The notes: a model not told the origin generated them from the sequence alone. Counted from the first letter of the stretch, positions 18,015 through 28,045 are shown. The stretch is DNA of 64,000 bases from Kosakonia oryzae (GCF_001658025.2 NZ_CP014007.2:2914001-2978000); one strand, 5' to 3'. Translations and numbers: made by a program.

Positions 18015-18347
18015 ATGAAAAAAGTATTAGCTCTGGTCGTTGCCGCTGCTATGGGTCTGTCTTCCGTTGCATTCGCTGCTGACACTGCTGCCACCACTCA
18101 GGCTCCGGCTGCTGCTCCGACTGCTACCACCGCTGCACCGGCTGCTACCGCAACTAAAGCTCCGGCTAAAAAAATGCACAAGAAACACAAAAAAGCTGCA
18201 GAGCAGAAAGCTCAGGCTGCAAAAGTGAAAAAACATCACAAAAAAGCAGCTAAACCGGCAGTAGAGCAGAAAGCACAGGCTGCTAAAAAACACAAAAAAC
18301 ACGTTAAACACACTGCAACTAAACCGGCTGCACAACCGGCTGCATAA
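18015..18347 (+). CDS. asr: Asr, acid-shock periplasmic protein
   Basis: The 110-residue protein begins with a signal peptide ([21 protein letters not shown]). The mature part is almost only Ala, Lys, Pro, Thr, Gln and His, with repeated [15 protein letters not shown]-like units, so it is highly basic. Asr is strongly induced by acid in E. coli and Salmonella and is processed in the periplasm; the basic repeats are thought to protect other proteins. The near-consensus RstA box fits RstAB control. A strong terminator follows. Confidence 0.95.
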   Translation: MKKVLALVVAAAMGLSSVAFAADTAATTQAPAAAPTATTAAPAATATKAPAKKMHKKHKKAAEQKAQAAKVKKHHKKAAKPAVEQKAQAAKKHKKHVKHTATKPAAQPAA

Positions 18348-18394
18348 GTAAACGTGTCTGATTCCGGCGTCCTTAACGGTACGCTGTGACAAGT

Positions 18395-18428
18395 CGGCGC
18401 TGAACCCTTCGGGTGAGGCGCCGTTTTT
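18395..18428 (+). terminator. Intrinsic terminator of asr
   Basis: CGGCGC and GCGCCG enclose an inner ACCC-ttcg-GGGT hairpin with a TTCG tetraloop, followed by TTTTT. Confidence 0.88.
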
Positions 18429-18441
18429 CTCTGGAGGGCAT

Positions 18442-18525
18442 ATGCTGCGACGTTATCGTTTTGAGCTGATTCTGTTAATGCTGATTATTTGCGCGCTTAT
18501 TGCCATCCGTTTCTATCTTTACTGA
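18442..18525 (+). CDS. ydgU: YdgU, 27-residue membrane protein
   Basis: An ATG preceded by TGGAGGG opens a 27-codon ORF that reads MLRRYRFELILLMLIICALI, then AIRFYLY. It is one transmembrane helix with a basic N-terminus. It closely resembles the small protein YdgU, which occupies the same site between asr and ydgD in E. coli. Function is unknown. It may be reached by readthrough of the asr terminator or have its own promoter. Confidence 0.85.
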   Translation: MLRRYRFELILLMLIICALIAIRFYLY

Positions 18526-18619
18526 TGTAGCACGCTGATTTTACTCCCACTTTCCTCGCGTCCCGTCTATATTTATCTGGGCTTACGTTAATAATCATAA
18601 TTACCCACCAGAGTGTGAT

Positions 18620-19447
18620 ATGCGAAAAACTGTTGTGCTGATGCTGGGATCGCTGTTTCTGTTTTCCGCGGCTGGTCATGCTGACGATGGCGAGGATGAC
18701 GCGGTTAACGCCCGTGATGTAAAAACGCTTTTTTTTGGTCATGACGATCGCGTCCCGGTTCCCACGCCGACCAAAGCGCCGTGGGATGCTATCGGCCAAC
18801 TGGAAACCGCCAGCGGCAATCTGTGTACTGCCACCCTTATCTCTCCGCATCTGGCGCTGACCGCCGGACACTGCCTGCTGACGCCGCCGAACGGGAAAGC
18901 AGACAAAGCCGTCGCGCTGCGTTTTGTTTCGCAAAAAGGGACCTGGCGCTATGAAATTCACGGTATCGAAGGGCGTGTTGACGCCTCGCTCGGTCATCGT
19001 CTGAAACCCGATGGCGATGGCTGGATCGTTCCCTCTGCCGCCGCATCGTGGGATTTCGGTCTGATCGTCCTGCGTTATCCGCCGTCCGGCATTACACCGC
19101 TACCGATCTTTGTTGGCGATAAAGACGAACTGACGGCGGCGCTGAAAACGGCCAACCGGAAAGTGACGCAGGCAGGCTACCCGGAAGATCATCTGGATAC
19201 GCTCTACAGCCACCAGGATTGTACGGTCACCGGCTGGGCGCAAAGTAGTGTGCTGTCGCATCAGTGCGACACCCTGCCCGGCGACAGCGGTTCACCGCTG
19301 ATGCTGAAAACCGATGCAGGCTGGCAGTTGATTGCCGTCCAAAGCTCGGCGCCGGCGGCAAAAGATCGCTGGCGCGCCGATAACCGCGCCATCTCCGTAA
19401 CCGGTTTTCGTGACAAGCTGGAAGCGCTGGCCAAAGAGAGCGAGTAA
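18620..19447 (+). CDS. ydgD: YdgD, trypsin-like periplasmic serine protease
   Basis: The 275-residue protein has a signal peptide (ending SAAGHA) and an S1 protease domain. The catalytic triad is visible as His in LTAGHC (about residue 82), Asp in SWDFGLIVL (about 145) and Ser in LPGDSGSPL (about 222). Cysteines near the active site resemble those of trypsin. It is orthologous to E. coli YdgD, a predicted protease without an assigned substrate. Convergent with the next gene, only 1 nt apart. Confidence 0.92.
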   Translation: MRKTVVLMLGSLFLFSAAGHADDGEDDAVNARDVKTLFFGHDDRVPVPTPTKAPWDAIGQLETASGNLCTATLISPHLALTAGHCLLTPPNGKADKAVALRFVSQKGTWRYEIHGIEGRVDASLGHRLKPDGDGWIVPSAAASWDFGLIVLRYPPSGITPLPIFVGDKDELTAALKTANRKVTQAGYPEDHLDTLYSHQDCTVTGWAQSSVLSHQCDTLPGDSGSPLMLKTDAGWQLIAVQSSAPAAKDRWRADNRAISVTGFRDKLEALAKESE

Positions 19448-19448
19448 T

Positions 19449-21611
19449 TCAGCCCAGCCGCTGCAAACGAAGTTGCAGGATATCGTGCAGCGGCATCGGT
19501 TCACTGAAGTAATATCCCTGTAGCTGGTCGCAACCGGCCAGCCTTAACAGTTTCATCTGCTTTTCATTCTCCACCCCTTCCGCCACCACCTGCATGCCCA
19601 GCGCGCTGGCGATACGGATAGTTCCGCTCACCAGCGCCGACGCCTGCTCATCGTCATCCACCAGACCGGCAAGGGATTTATCAATTTTGATGGTGTCGAA
19701 ATTAAAACGTCGCAGATAGCCAATGCTGGAGTAACCGGTCCCAAAGTCATCCAGCGCCACCGCCGTGCCCAGCGCTTTTAAGTTGGCAATGGCTGAACGG
19801 GCGCGCTCGGGATTTTCCAGCACGTAGGTTTCCGTCACTTCCAGTTGCAGGCGGTGCGCCGGAAAGCGACAGGTCTCCAGCACGCTGGAGACTTTGTTTT
19901 CAAACTCCGGATCGCGAAACTGCGCTGGCGAGATATTCACCGATAATTTCAGATCCTCTATCGACTGAAAATCGCTGCAAGCGCGGCGCAAGACAAACTG
20001 TCCCAGCGAGTAAATCAGCCCGCTGGTCTCTGCAATCGGAATAAATTCATCCGGTTTTAACTCTCCGGCAGGACGGCGCGGCCAGCGCGCCAGTGCTTCG
20101 ATCCCCACCATCATCTGGCTTCGGGCATCAACAATGGGTTGATACCAGACATCAAACTCCTCGCGCTCCAGCCCGTCGCGGATATCACTTTCAATCAACA
20201 ATTGCCGCTCGCGGGCGCTGTTCAGCGCCGCGTCATAGTGCGTCAACCTGTCTTTGCCGGTAATTTTCGAGTGATACATTGCAATATCCGCGCGGCGAAA
20301 CAACTCGGAACTGGAGCACTCCAGCAGCGTGCCGCTGGCGATGCCGATACTGGCGCCAATATGGATGGTGCGTTTACCAATACGCACGGGATGATTCAGA
20401 TATTGCAGGACGTTATTGGCAAAGTCGGTGGCCTTCTCCACCGACCACGGCCCGCTCAGGGTCATGGCAAACTCGTCACCGCCCATCCGCGCCAGCATGC
20501 CATCGGTCGGTACTTTCTCGCGCAGGGTCTGGGCAATGGTGACAATCAATCGGTCGCCAACGTCGTGCCCGTAGATATCATTCACATCTTTAAAACCATC
20601 CAGGTCGATAAACACCACGCTTATCATGTCCGGATGGCCCATCGCGCCCAGTTTTTCGATATTTTCGATCAGTGCCCGGCGGTTGGGTAACCGGCTAAGC
20701 CAGTCCGTCAGGGCGATTTTGCGCGCCAGCCTTTCCCCGCGCGCCAGTTTGTACAGCCCGGCGCTGCTCAGCACGATAAACAGCAGGATCAACCCGGACG
20801 CCAGCATCGCAATCTGGCGGATATTCGACGCCGCTGCCTGCGCGGCTTCTGCGCCCGGCAGACGCGGCGTCCAGCTCAGATAGCCGAGCGCCTCGCCCGC
20901 CGAGTCGCGCAGCGGAACACTGCTGGCGGCAGTTTTCTGCGGCGACAGGCGTAAATCGGTAATCTGGAAGGTTTTGCCAAGATCGCTGAGGATCTGCGCA
21001 TCCAGATGGCGGGTAATCACCAGATAGCGGCGAGTGCCGTCGTAAACCTCAAGACGGCCCACCATCGGACGCACCAGCCCGATACTGATAAACGCTACGC
21101 CATCCCGGGTCTGCGTAATTCCGGCGTAGACCTCTTTCCCGGACTGAAGTTGCTGGATATGACCGCGGATCAGCGCCCGCAACCCACGGCCAAAAAAAGT
21201 GAGATCGCGCTCCGTGAAAAGTTGGCTGCGAAACGCGCCCCATAGCACATTGAATTGCTCATCCAGCACAAAGGTGCCGTCATACAGGTTGTTGATTTTA
21301 TAACCAGCACCCCACGTGTTGTACAACCACTGCGTATTCAGTTGCGGCCGATAAACTTCCCGCACCGCATCGTCCCAGACGCCATTATCAATCACCAGCG
21401 AGCGGATTCGGTTAACCGACGTCTGAATCGCGCCCTGCACCGACAGCGCAGTGCGGTGTTCATCAATTTCATTGGCTTTGCTGCTGATTAAATGCAACGA
21501 GAGGTAAAGCAGTGAAACAACGGAGACGATTAAGCCAATCCCCGCCATAAAGGTCATGACAAATAACGTCCTTGCGCTGGGAATATTGCGCCAGCTAAAC
21601 GGATTGAACAT
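19449..21611 (-). CDS. CHASE4-GGDEF-EAL cyclic-di-GMP signalling protein
   Basis: The 720-residue inner-membrane protein has a helix at about 15-37, a periplasmic CHASE4-like sensor (DNGVWDDAVREVY near residue 75, GAGYKINNLYDGTFVLDE), a second helix near 265-287, then GGDEF and EAL domains. The GGDEF motif is intact (MGGDEF, about residue 377). The EAL domain keeps EALARW (about 505), VNISPAQF, DDFGTGYSS, KIDKSL, VAEGVE and QGYYFSEP, so both cyclase and phosphodiesterase activity are possible. The ligand is unknown. It occupies the space between ydgD and mdtI, which adjoin in E. coli, so it is an insertion in the backbone. Confidence 0.92.
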   Translation of the reverse strand: MFNPFSWRNIPSARTLFVMTFMAGIGLIVSVVSLLYLSLHLISSKANEIDEHRTALSVQGAIQTSVNRIRSLVIDNGVWDDAVREVYRPQLNTQWLYNTWGAGYKINNLYDGTFVLDEQFNVLWGAFRSQLFTERDLTFFGRGLRALIRGHIQQLQSGKEVYAGITQTRDGVAFISIGLVRPMVGRLEVYDGTRRYLVITRHLDAQILSDLGKTFQITDLRLSPQKTAASSVPLRDSAGEALGYLSWTPRLPGAEAAQAAASNIRQIAMLASGLILLFIVLSSAGLYKLARGERLARKIALTDWLSRLPNRRALIENIEKLGAMGHPDMISVVFIDLDGFKDVNDIYGHDVGDRLIVTIAQTLREKVPTDGMLARMGGDEFAMTLSGPWSVEKATDFANNVLQYLNHPVRIGKRTIHIGASIGIASGTLLECSSSELFRRADIAMYHSKITGKDRLTHYDAALNSARERQLLIESDIRDGLEREEFDVWYQPIVDARSQMMVGIEALARWPRRPAGELKPDEFIPIAETSGLIYSLGQFVLRRACSDFQSIEDLKLSVNISPAQFRDPEFENKVSSVLETCRFPAHRLQLEVTETYVLENPERARSAIANLKALGTAVALDDFGTGYSSIGYLRRFNFDTIKIDKSLAGLVDDDEQASALVSGTIRIASALGMQVVAEGVENEKQMKLLRLAGCDQLQGYYFSEPMPLHDILQLRLQRLG

Positions 21612-21717
21612 TCACCGCCCCCTGAGGTGGCCTGAAAAAGTCGCGTTTCGTTAGTTATTGAGTAAAGCGTAATACAGACTGCAAAATTCGCTGCCCATAA
21701 ACACGGGCAGCGTCACA

Positions 21718-22047
21718 TCATGCGAGTTTAATCAGCAGCATACCCACAATTAACAGCAGCAGACCAAACCAGCCTTTACGGTTCAGGCGCTGGCCGAAGA
21801 GGATCCAGCCCGCCGCCAGCGTAGCGACAATACCAAATCCGCCCCACAGCGCATAGGCCACAGAAAGATCGATCCCTTTCACCGCCTGTGACAGCGCGCT
21901 AAACGCCGCCAGCACTGCCAACAGCGACCCGCAACCGTACAGTTTGCGACGAAAACCGTCAGAGAATTTCAGCAAGATATTCGCCACAATTTCCAGCCCA
22001 ATCGCCATTGCCAGCCAGAGAGCGTGGATCCACTCAAAGTGCAGCAT
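21718..22047 (-). CDS. mdtI: MdtI, spermidine-export SMR subunit
   Basis: The 109-residue small-multidrug-resistance protein has four helices and matches E. coli MdtI almost throughout ([40 protein letters not shown]). MdtI and MdtJ form a heteromeric complex that exports spermidine. Its start overlaps the end of mdtJ by 14 nt, so the two are cotranslated. The absence of speG from its usual position beside ynfB in this window makes export potentially more important, which is inference. Confidence 0.95.
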   Translation of the reverse strand: MLHFEWIHALWLAMAIGLEIVANILLKFSDGFRRKLYGCGSLLAVLAAFSALSQAVKGIDLSVAYALWGGFGIVATLAAGWILFGQRLNRKGWFGLLLLIVGMLLIKLA

Positions 22048-22387
22048 GATTTCGCTCCTGACGCGGTTTACGCGTCCCGGATTTAATCAGCACAATCCCC
22101 ATCACCAACGTTGCCAGCCCGGCCACTTTTAATAGCGAGAGTTGTTCGTCAAAAAGAAATACGCTGAAGAGAGTAATTAATAATATGCCAACGCCTTCCC
22201 ACAATGCATACGCCACACCGAGAGCAATTTTTTTCACCGCAAACGACAGAAATATATACGACAGCGCAATCATTGCCAGCATCAAAATAAACCCGGCCTG
22301 GCTATCATTGACGCTGGCCCATTTCATTGACAATGTGCCGGTTATTTCAGCAACAATCGCGAAAGCCAGTAATATCCAATAAATCAT
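22034..22387 (-). CDS. mdtJ: MdtJ, spermidine-export SMR subunit
   Basis: The 117-residue SMR protein has four helices, the family glutamate in helix 1 ([16 protein letters not shown]) and [13 protein letters not shown]. It partners MdtI for spermidine efflux. The ATG at 22387 follows CAGGAGAAAAAA, a good ribosome site. It is first in the mdtJI unit. Confidence 0.95.
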   Translation of the reverse strand: MIYWILLAFAIVAEITGTLSMKWASVNDSQAGFILMLAMIALSYIFLSFAVKKIALGVAYALWEGVGILLITLFSVFLFDEQLSLLKVAGLATLVMGIVLIKSGTRKPRQERNHAAL

Positions 22388-22498
22388 TTTTTTCTCCTGC
22401 TTGAGAATAAATATCCTTGCGCGGCTTACCGCAGTGCGGAAAACCGGAAAAACAGTAATATCAGCCGGACGCAGTGCGCCAGCTCAGGCAGGAGGAGA

Positions 22499-22597
22499 CT
22501 ACAGCGCCGAGCGCCAGTATTGTTCACCCGCAAGCGGGCAGCAGGAGGAGTAGTGACGGGAAAAAACAGAATTTAAAAAGCTGAACAGGATGTCCAT
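22499..22597 (-). CDS. Candidate upstream leader ORF of mdtJI (32 residues)
   Basis: In the 5' region of mdtJI a minus-strand ORF starts at ATG 22597 and encodes MDILFSFLNSVFSRHYSSCC, then PLAGEQYWRSAL. It stops 111 nt before mdtJ. E. coli has a regulatory upstream ORF (mdtU) in the same relative position, through which spermidine acts on mdtJI expression. Size and position agree, but I cannot confirm sequence homology and there is no clear Shine-Dalgarno site. Confidence 0.35.
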   Translation of the reverse strand: MDILFSFLNSVFSRHYSSCCPLAGEQYWRSAL

Positions 22598-22831
22598 ATT
22601 ATTACAATTATCCGCGAATTGCTTCTCATCGTGCGGATGAAAATTGTCCTCAGTCGTTAAACACCGCTTATTTCTATCACAGCCCAGGATTTTACTCAAA
22701 AGCTTTTCAATTCTTTACTCTGCCGCCGGATTTATATTATTTTTACAACGCGTGGTTTTCTTTTTATACCGCCTTTATGTGAGGCGGTAAATAATCCTCA
22801 TCAGCCGATAAAAGTCACGATGAGGAAATAT
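22598..22831. other. AT-rich divergent promoter region, mdtJI and otsA-like gene
   Basis: This gap contains long A/T tracts and the hairpin CCGCC-tttatgtga-GGCGG at about 22770-22788, 44 nt before the otsA-like start. No other gene is seen. Confidence 0.4.
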
Positions 22832-24250
22832 ATGTCACGGTTAGTGATTGTTGCCAATCGCGCGGCCACCGCCGAGACCCGCGATCTCTTAACAGATGCC
22901 CTGCGCGGCGTAATGGATAAACACCCCGGTCTTTGGTTTGGCTGGAATGGCGCTGTCGCCAGAAACCAAAAACAGCGCATTCAGACGCAGCAGCGGTACG
23001 ACACCTTCACGCTACATAGCTGGGAAATGACGCCCAACGAATATGACAATGTTTACCACGGCTATGTGCATCGCGTTTTATGGCCGGTTTTCCATAACCG
23101 TCCCGACTTAGCCCGCTACCAGAAAGAGTGGTTTATTACCTACAAAACCTATACGCGAATGGTGGCAGAACGGGTGATGGCGGAAACCCGCCCGGACGAT
23201 GTGATTTGGGTACAGGATTATCATCTGCTGCCCGTCGGCCGCGAGATGAGAGAAACCGGCGCAACCCACCGCTGCGGCTTCTTTTTGCACCAGCCCTTCC
23301 CGCCCGGCGACGTTTTTCGCACGCTCCCCGAGCACGACTGGCTACTTAACTGTTTTCTGCACTATGACCTGCTGGGTTTTCAGTCCAGCAACGATGTGAA
23401 CAATTTTATTGCCTACCTGCTGCGCCACTACCGCGCGGAACGCCTGACGGAAGAGACGCTCAAAGTCAACGGCCACATCCTGACAGTCGGTATTTTCCCC
23501 TGCGGCATTGCGACGGACAGGGCGCGCGATGAGCACGTCGCACTGCCGCAAACAGACGCCGTGCCTACGGATAACCTGCGCAGCACCATTATCAGCCACG
23601 ACGTGATTAGTGATATAAGCGGTATCGATTATCGCCTTGATGCGCTGCGTACGTTCCTTACGCAATACCCGGCATTCCGGCGTAACGTCAGCTTAGTGCA
23701 ACTGGCTGATCCCTTGCAGGAATACCCACTGGCCACGCCAGAGTTATGCAGCAAACTGGAGCGTTTTTGCGGGGAAATCAACGGACAATACGGCGATTTT
23801 TCATGGTATCCGGTGAACTACATCCACAATAATCTCTGCTCGCGGCAGTTGATTAACACCCTCTACCGCCATGCGCAGGTGGCGCTGTTTACCCCGCTTT
23901 CTGACGGCATGCATCTGGGCGCAAAAGCGTTTATCCTCGCGCAAGACCCGGCCGATCCTGGCGTACTGATCCTTTCACAATTCACCGGCGCGGCAGAGCA
24001 ATTAAGCGATGCGCTGCTGGTCAATCCTTACGATGCCTGCGCTATCAGCGAGGCATTACATTCCGCGCTGAGCATGCCGCTGGCGGAGCGTAAAAGGCGG
24101 CACAGCCGACTGCTGGAAAAAGTGAAGCGGTATGACTGCCACTGGTGGGGAGACACCTTTATCCGGGCGCTGACAGCCACTGCAGTGGTCGCCCCACCAC
24201 GGTTTGCCTGCACCCATTACGGCATTTTTACCGCGCAGCGCCTTTATTGA
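22832..24250 (+). CDS. Degenerate OtsA paralogue (GT20 family, probable pseudo-enzyme)
   Basis: The 472-residue protein has the length and fold of trehalose-6-phosphate synthase and keeps VIVANR, GLWFGWNG, VWVQDYHLLP-like IWVQDYHLLPV, GFFLHQPFP, YDLLGFQS and LSDGMHLGAKA. Residues used for catalysis in E. coli OtsA are changed: the N-terminal GGL glycine loop is missing, ERLDYSKG has become DVISDISG (Arg262 to Val, Lys267 to Ser), the Arg300 region is ADPLQEY, and the Glu of VAKE (residue 369) is Ala. Trehalose synthesis is therefore unlikely; a regulatory or altered glycosyltransferase role is possible. GAGGA before ATG 22832 decides the start. No otsB neighbour. Confidence 0.85.
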   Translation: MSRLVIVANRAATAETRDLLTDALRGVMDKHPGLWFGWNGAVARNQKQRIQTQQRYDTFTLHSWEMTPNEYDNVYHGYVHRVLWPVFHNRPDLARYQKEWFITYKTYTRMVAERVMAETRPDDVIWVQDYHLLPVGREMRETGATHRCGFFLHQPFPPGDVFRTLPEHDWLLNCFLHYDLLGFQSSNDVNNFIAYLLRHYRAERLTEETLKVNGHILTVGIFPCGIATDRARDEHVALPQTDAVPTDNLRSTIISHDVISDISGIDYRLDALRTFLTQYPAFRRNVSLVQLADPLQEYPLATPELCSKLERFCGEINGQYGDFSWYPVNYIHNNLCSRQLINTLYRHAQVALFTPLSDGMHLGAKAFILAQDPADPGVLILSQFTGAAEQLSDALLVNPYDACAISEALHSALSMPLAERKRRHSRLLEKVKRYDCHWWGDTFIRALTATAVVAPPRFACTHYGIFTAQRLY

Positions 24251-25326
24251 GGCGGCGTTGGCGGGCCGTTTTTTGCAACGCTCGCCCGCGCTTCCGCCAG
24301 CAAATTCCACGAGGCGATAAACAGCGCGGCAATCATTGGCCCAAGGACAAAGCCATTAATGCCGAAGAATTGCAGGCCCCCCAGCGTGGTCAACAGGATC
24401 AAATAATCCGGCATGCGGGTATCTTTCCCTACCAGCAGCGGGCGCAGAAGGTTGTCGGCGAGGCCAACGACGATCACGAAGTAGAGCGTCAGCACGGTTG
24501 CCGTAACAAACTCGTCGGTTGAATAGAGAAAAATCACTGCCGGGATCCAAACAATCGCCGTTCCCACTGCCGGGATTAACGACAGGAATGCCATCAGCGC
24601 CGCCCACAGCAGGCTGCCGTTGAAACCGGCAAACCAGAAACCGATGCCGCCCAGCGCACCCTGGACGATGGCGACCACCAGCGTTCCTTTTACCGTAGCG
24701 CGCGCCACACCGGCGAATTTCAAGAACAGGCGACGCTTAATGGTCGCCGTCAGCGGCATAACTTCGTAGATCCGGCGCACCAGCGTGGCGCCATCTTTCA
24801 GCAGGAAGAACAGCAGATAAACCATCAAACAGAAGCTAACGGTAATGCCCAACGTGCCTTTGCCAATGATCACCGCGCTGCCAGCCAGGTAGCGCCCGAC
24901 ACTCAGCGCCACGCCGGAGAGTTTTTCCCGGATCGCATTCACCGAATCAAAATCATTGTCGCGCAGATAGCCCTTCGCCCAGTCCGGCAGATGTGCAATG
25001 CCATTACTTAATAGCTGCGGCAGATCGGTCGCGTTATTTTGCAGACGCTGGTACAGGCTGTTGATCTCCACGGCCAGTGAAGAGAGCACCATCATCATCG
25101 GGATAAATACAATCACGCAAATCAGCAGCACGGTGACAAGCGAAGCGATACCGTTACGCCCGCGCAGCCATACCGAGAGCCGCATGCGCAGCGGATAGAA
25201 AATCAGCGCCAGGATGACAGCCCAGATAATCGCGGAATAATAGGGTTGGATCAGGCCGAAAAACGCCACGCTGACCAGCAATAATAAAATGATGAAAAAG
25301 AACTGATTACTTTTAAGTGTTGACAT
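24244..25326 (-). CDS. AI-2E/PerM family membrane protein
   Basis: The 360-residue protein has about seven or eight hydrophobic segments and the AI-2E family core (GALGGIGFWFAGFNGSLLWA, SLIPAVGTAIVWIP, DNLLRPLLVGK, FFGINGFVLGP). Relatives include TqsA, YdiK and PerM; some export autoinducer-2, others act as Na+/H+ antiporters. E. coli has tqsA beside mdtJI, but this protein is only distantly similar to TqsA, so no symbol is given. Start 25326 fits the family N-terminus (MSTLKSNQFFF); GGAC is a weak ribosome site, and an in-frame ATG exists at 25413. Its 3' end overlaps the otsA-like gene by 7 nt, convergent. Confidence 0.85.
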   Translation of the reverse strand: MSTLKSNQFFFIILLLLVSVAFFGLIQPYYSAIIWAVILALIFYPLRMRLSVWLRGRNGIASLVTVLLICVIVFIPMMMVLSSLAVEINSLYQRLQNNATDLPQLLSNGIAHLPDWAKGYLRDNDFDSVNAIREKLSGVALSVGRYLAGSAVIIGKGTLGITVSFCLMVYLLFFLLKDGATLVRRIYEVMPLTATIKRRLFLKFAGVARATVKGTLVVAIVQGALGGIGFWFAGFNGSLLWAALMAFLSLIPAVGTAIVWIPAVIFLYSTDEFVTATVLTLYFVIVVGLADNLLRPLLVGKDTRMPDYLILLTTLGGLQFFGINGFVLGPMIAALFIASWNLLAEARASVAKNGPPTPPQ

Positions 25327-25722
25327 CGGCCCGTCCAATGGAGAAACAACCATTAAGTGTAGTGCGTTACCCATTGATTGTAAAAACAATCCCCTGCGCT
25401 GATGGTTGTACACCGCGAATAATCTTTCCCTTTTTTATCAACTGCACGTCATCAGGATTTTCGTACTCAACGCGTATTTAAGAATGAGACGATAAATCGA
25501 TGCCCTATTGCCGCTTATGATGACGCCACCGAATTGCGCCAGACAACACCAGGAATAGTGCATCGGCTATCTGGCTAACTGGTGGGGAAAAATCAGTTGG
25601 TTAATATTGGCGACGCAGTAACGCATTGTCGGGTTGTTTTATCCGTTTTCTGTTCATTGCCGCAATAAGCATAGAAGTTCCTTTAAATCAAAGGGTTATA
25701 TTTCACAGAGAGGAGATACAGT
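25327..25722. other. Gap before the caspase-like gene
   Basis: About 400 nt with no convincing ORF. The last 60 nt are AT-rich (TCAAAGGGTTATATTTCAC) and probably contain the promoter of the gene at 25723. Confidence 0.4.
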
Positions 25723-26157
25723 ATGACCATTGTAATGCTCATGTCTACCGATGCCGATATTGTTAACACGCAACTGAATGCCGCCTGGAACCCCATCACA
25801 AATCGCTATACGTGGGCACAGGTCAGTTCCATGAATTTAAATATTATCAACGGCGAGACTATTGTGGTTATTGCCCATGGTAATGGTACGGAAATTGGCA
25901 ACGCAGCTCCGGGCGTTGTTGATGTTGATGCCGAAACCTTTCTTGCGCTGGTTCAGGGAAATATGGCGAACAACGCCGCTCCGGCAAGAATTTATATTTC
26001 CTCTTGCGGTCCGGGCATCGCAGAATTTGCCGCGAATGTACGGATAGCGGCGCAGAATAATCAGATTTGGCACAACACGCGTATTTTTGGTCATAGCGAT
26101 CCGGTTTCCGGCGCGGTACCGCCCGCCAACGATATCCGCTGGACGCGCATTTTTTAA
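25723..26157 (+). CDS. Small caspase-like (clan CD) orphan protein
   Basis: A strong AGAGAGGAGAT site precedes the ATG of this 144-residue cytosolic protein. It shows a minimal clan CD cysteine-peptidase pattern: a hydrophobic strand ending in His52 (ETIVVIAHGNG), then an acidic helix region (DVDAETFLALVQ), then a strand ending in Cys95 (ARIYISSCGPG), and a later His (FGHSDPV). Spacing and strand context resemble caspase/CHAT and MARTX C80 domains. No recruitment or death domain is fused. Neighbours do not form an obvious operon. The fold assignment is by pattern only; peptidase activity is not shown. Confidence 0.6.
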   Translation: MTIVMLMSTDADIVNTQLNAAWNPITNRYTWAQVSSMNLNIINGETIVVIAHGNGTEIGNAAPGVVDVDAETFLALVQGNMANNAAPARIYISSCGPGIAEFAANVRIAAQNNQIWHNTRIFGHSDPVSGAVPPANDIRWTRIF

Positions 26158-26775
<618 letters not shown>

Positions 26776-26782
26776 CCTGATC

Positions 26783-28045
26783 TCACTTAACTCTGAGTAG
26801 ATCGGCATATCGTGTGGTGTAACACGGCGAAAGCATCTCCCGCTTCATCTGCCACTGCTGCTGGATGCCCTGCCCGGCGAAATACAACGTTCCACGTCCG
26901 TCTTCAGCATTTAGACGGTCCAGTACATCCATCAACTTTTGGCTATTTTTCCGCGGTGCATTTTCGTCAAACAGATTCAGTTGCGCGATACCTTGACTAT
27001 AAAAATCACCCAGCATTACTCCCGCTTTCTGATAACGATGACCGTCTTTCCAGATAACATCCAGGCAGCGTATCGCCGCGCTGATAATATCCCGACTGTC
27101 CTGAGTCGGCGTTAGCAGCTTGATCGAGGCGCTGTTTCCGTAATACGGTTCCGGGCCAAAAGGCGATGTTTTCACAAAGGCGGAGATAAACCGACAATAT
27201 TGGTGATCGCCGCGGAGTTTCTCCGCCGCCCGGGAGGCATAGCTGCAAACGGCCTGGCGCATTTCTTCATACTCAGTGATCCGCCCGTCGAACGAACGAG
27301 AACAGATGATTTCATGTTTTACCGGCGCAAACTCTTCCAGCTCAAGGCACGCTTCCCCCCGCAACTCACGCACCGTTCTCTCCAGAACAACGCTGAAATG
27401 CTTTCTGATAAAGCGAATATCGGTATCTGCCAGTTGCAGCACGTTCTTAATTCCCATCTCTTCCAGCTTTTTCGAGATGCGCCGCCCTATTCCCCAGACT
27501 TCACTCACAGGCAAGGCCGCCATCAGTTTACGCTGACGCTCAACGCTGGAGAGATCAACTACCCCTCCCGTCTGTTTCTGCCATCGTTTTGCCGCGTGAT
27601 TTGCCAGCTTAGCCAAGGTTTTCGTCTGCGCTATCCCGACGCCAATTGTCAGATGGGTACGCTGGAGTACCGTACTTCTGATCTCACGGCCAAATTCCGT
27701 CAGATCGCGGCAATGACGTACGCCAGTCAAATCACAAAAAAGCTCATCAATTGAGTATATTTCGCAACGAGGGACCATCTCTTCAAGCGTTGTCATCACC
27801 CGGTTGGACATATCCGCGTAGAGTTCATAGTTACTACTGAAACACACCACGCCATGATGTCTTAAAAAATCTTTCTGTTTGAAGTACGGTTCCCCCATTT
27901 TCACAAAAGGCTTTGCTTCAGCAGAACGGGCAATAACACAACCGTCATTATTTGACAAAACAACCACCGGTCGGCCCTTCAAGTCTGGGCGAAATACGGT
28001 TTCGCAGGAGGCGTAGAAAGCGTTCACATCACAGAGTGCAAACAT
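26783..28045 (-). CDS. umuC: UmuC, DNA polymerase V catalytic subunit
   Basis: The 420-residue Y-family polymerase begins MFALCDVNAFYASCETVFRP with the first catalytic Asp, and carries YSIDELFCDLTG with the second acidic pair. Helix-hairpin-helix (VSEVWGIGRRISKKLEEMGI) and little-finger domains follow. With UmuD' it makes Pol V for SOS translesion synthesis. ATG 28045 is used; it lies 2 nt after the umuD stop TGA. A second, broken umuC lies at 45.5 kb. Confidence 0.96.
   Translation of the reverse strand: MFALCDVNAFYASCETVFRPDLKGRPVVVLSNNDGCVIARSAEAKPFVKMGEPYFKQKDFLRHHGVVCFSSNYELYADMSNRVMTTLEEMVPRCEIYSIDELFCDLTGVRHCRDLTEFGREIRSTVLQRTHLTIGVGIAQTKTLAKLANHAAKRWQKQTGGVVDLSSVERQRKLMAALPVSEVWGIGRRISKKLEEMGIKNVLQLADTDIRFIRKHFSVVLERTVRELRGEACLELEEFAPVKHEIICSRSFDGRITEYEEMRQAVCSYASRAAEKLRGDHQYCRFISAFVKTSPFGPEPYYGNSASIKLLTPTQDSRDIISAAIRCLDVIWKDGHRYQKAGVMLGDFYSQGIAQLNLFDENAPRKNSQKLMDVLDRLNAEDGRGTLYFAGQGIQQQWQMKREMLSPCYTTRYADLLRVK

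Noticed and set aside
18060-18340. Repetitive Lys/Ala tract as a possible repeat array or CRISPR
   Set aside because: It is the coding repeat of Asr; units are not identical and there are no spacers.
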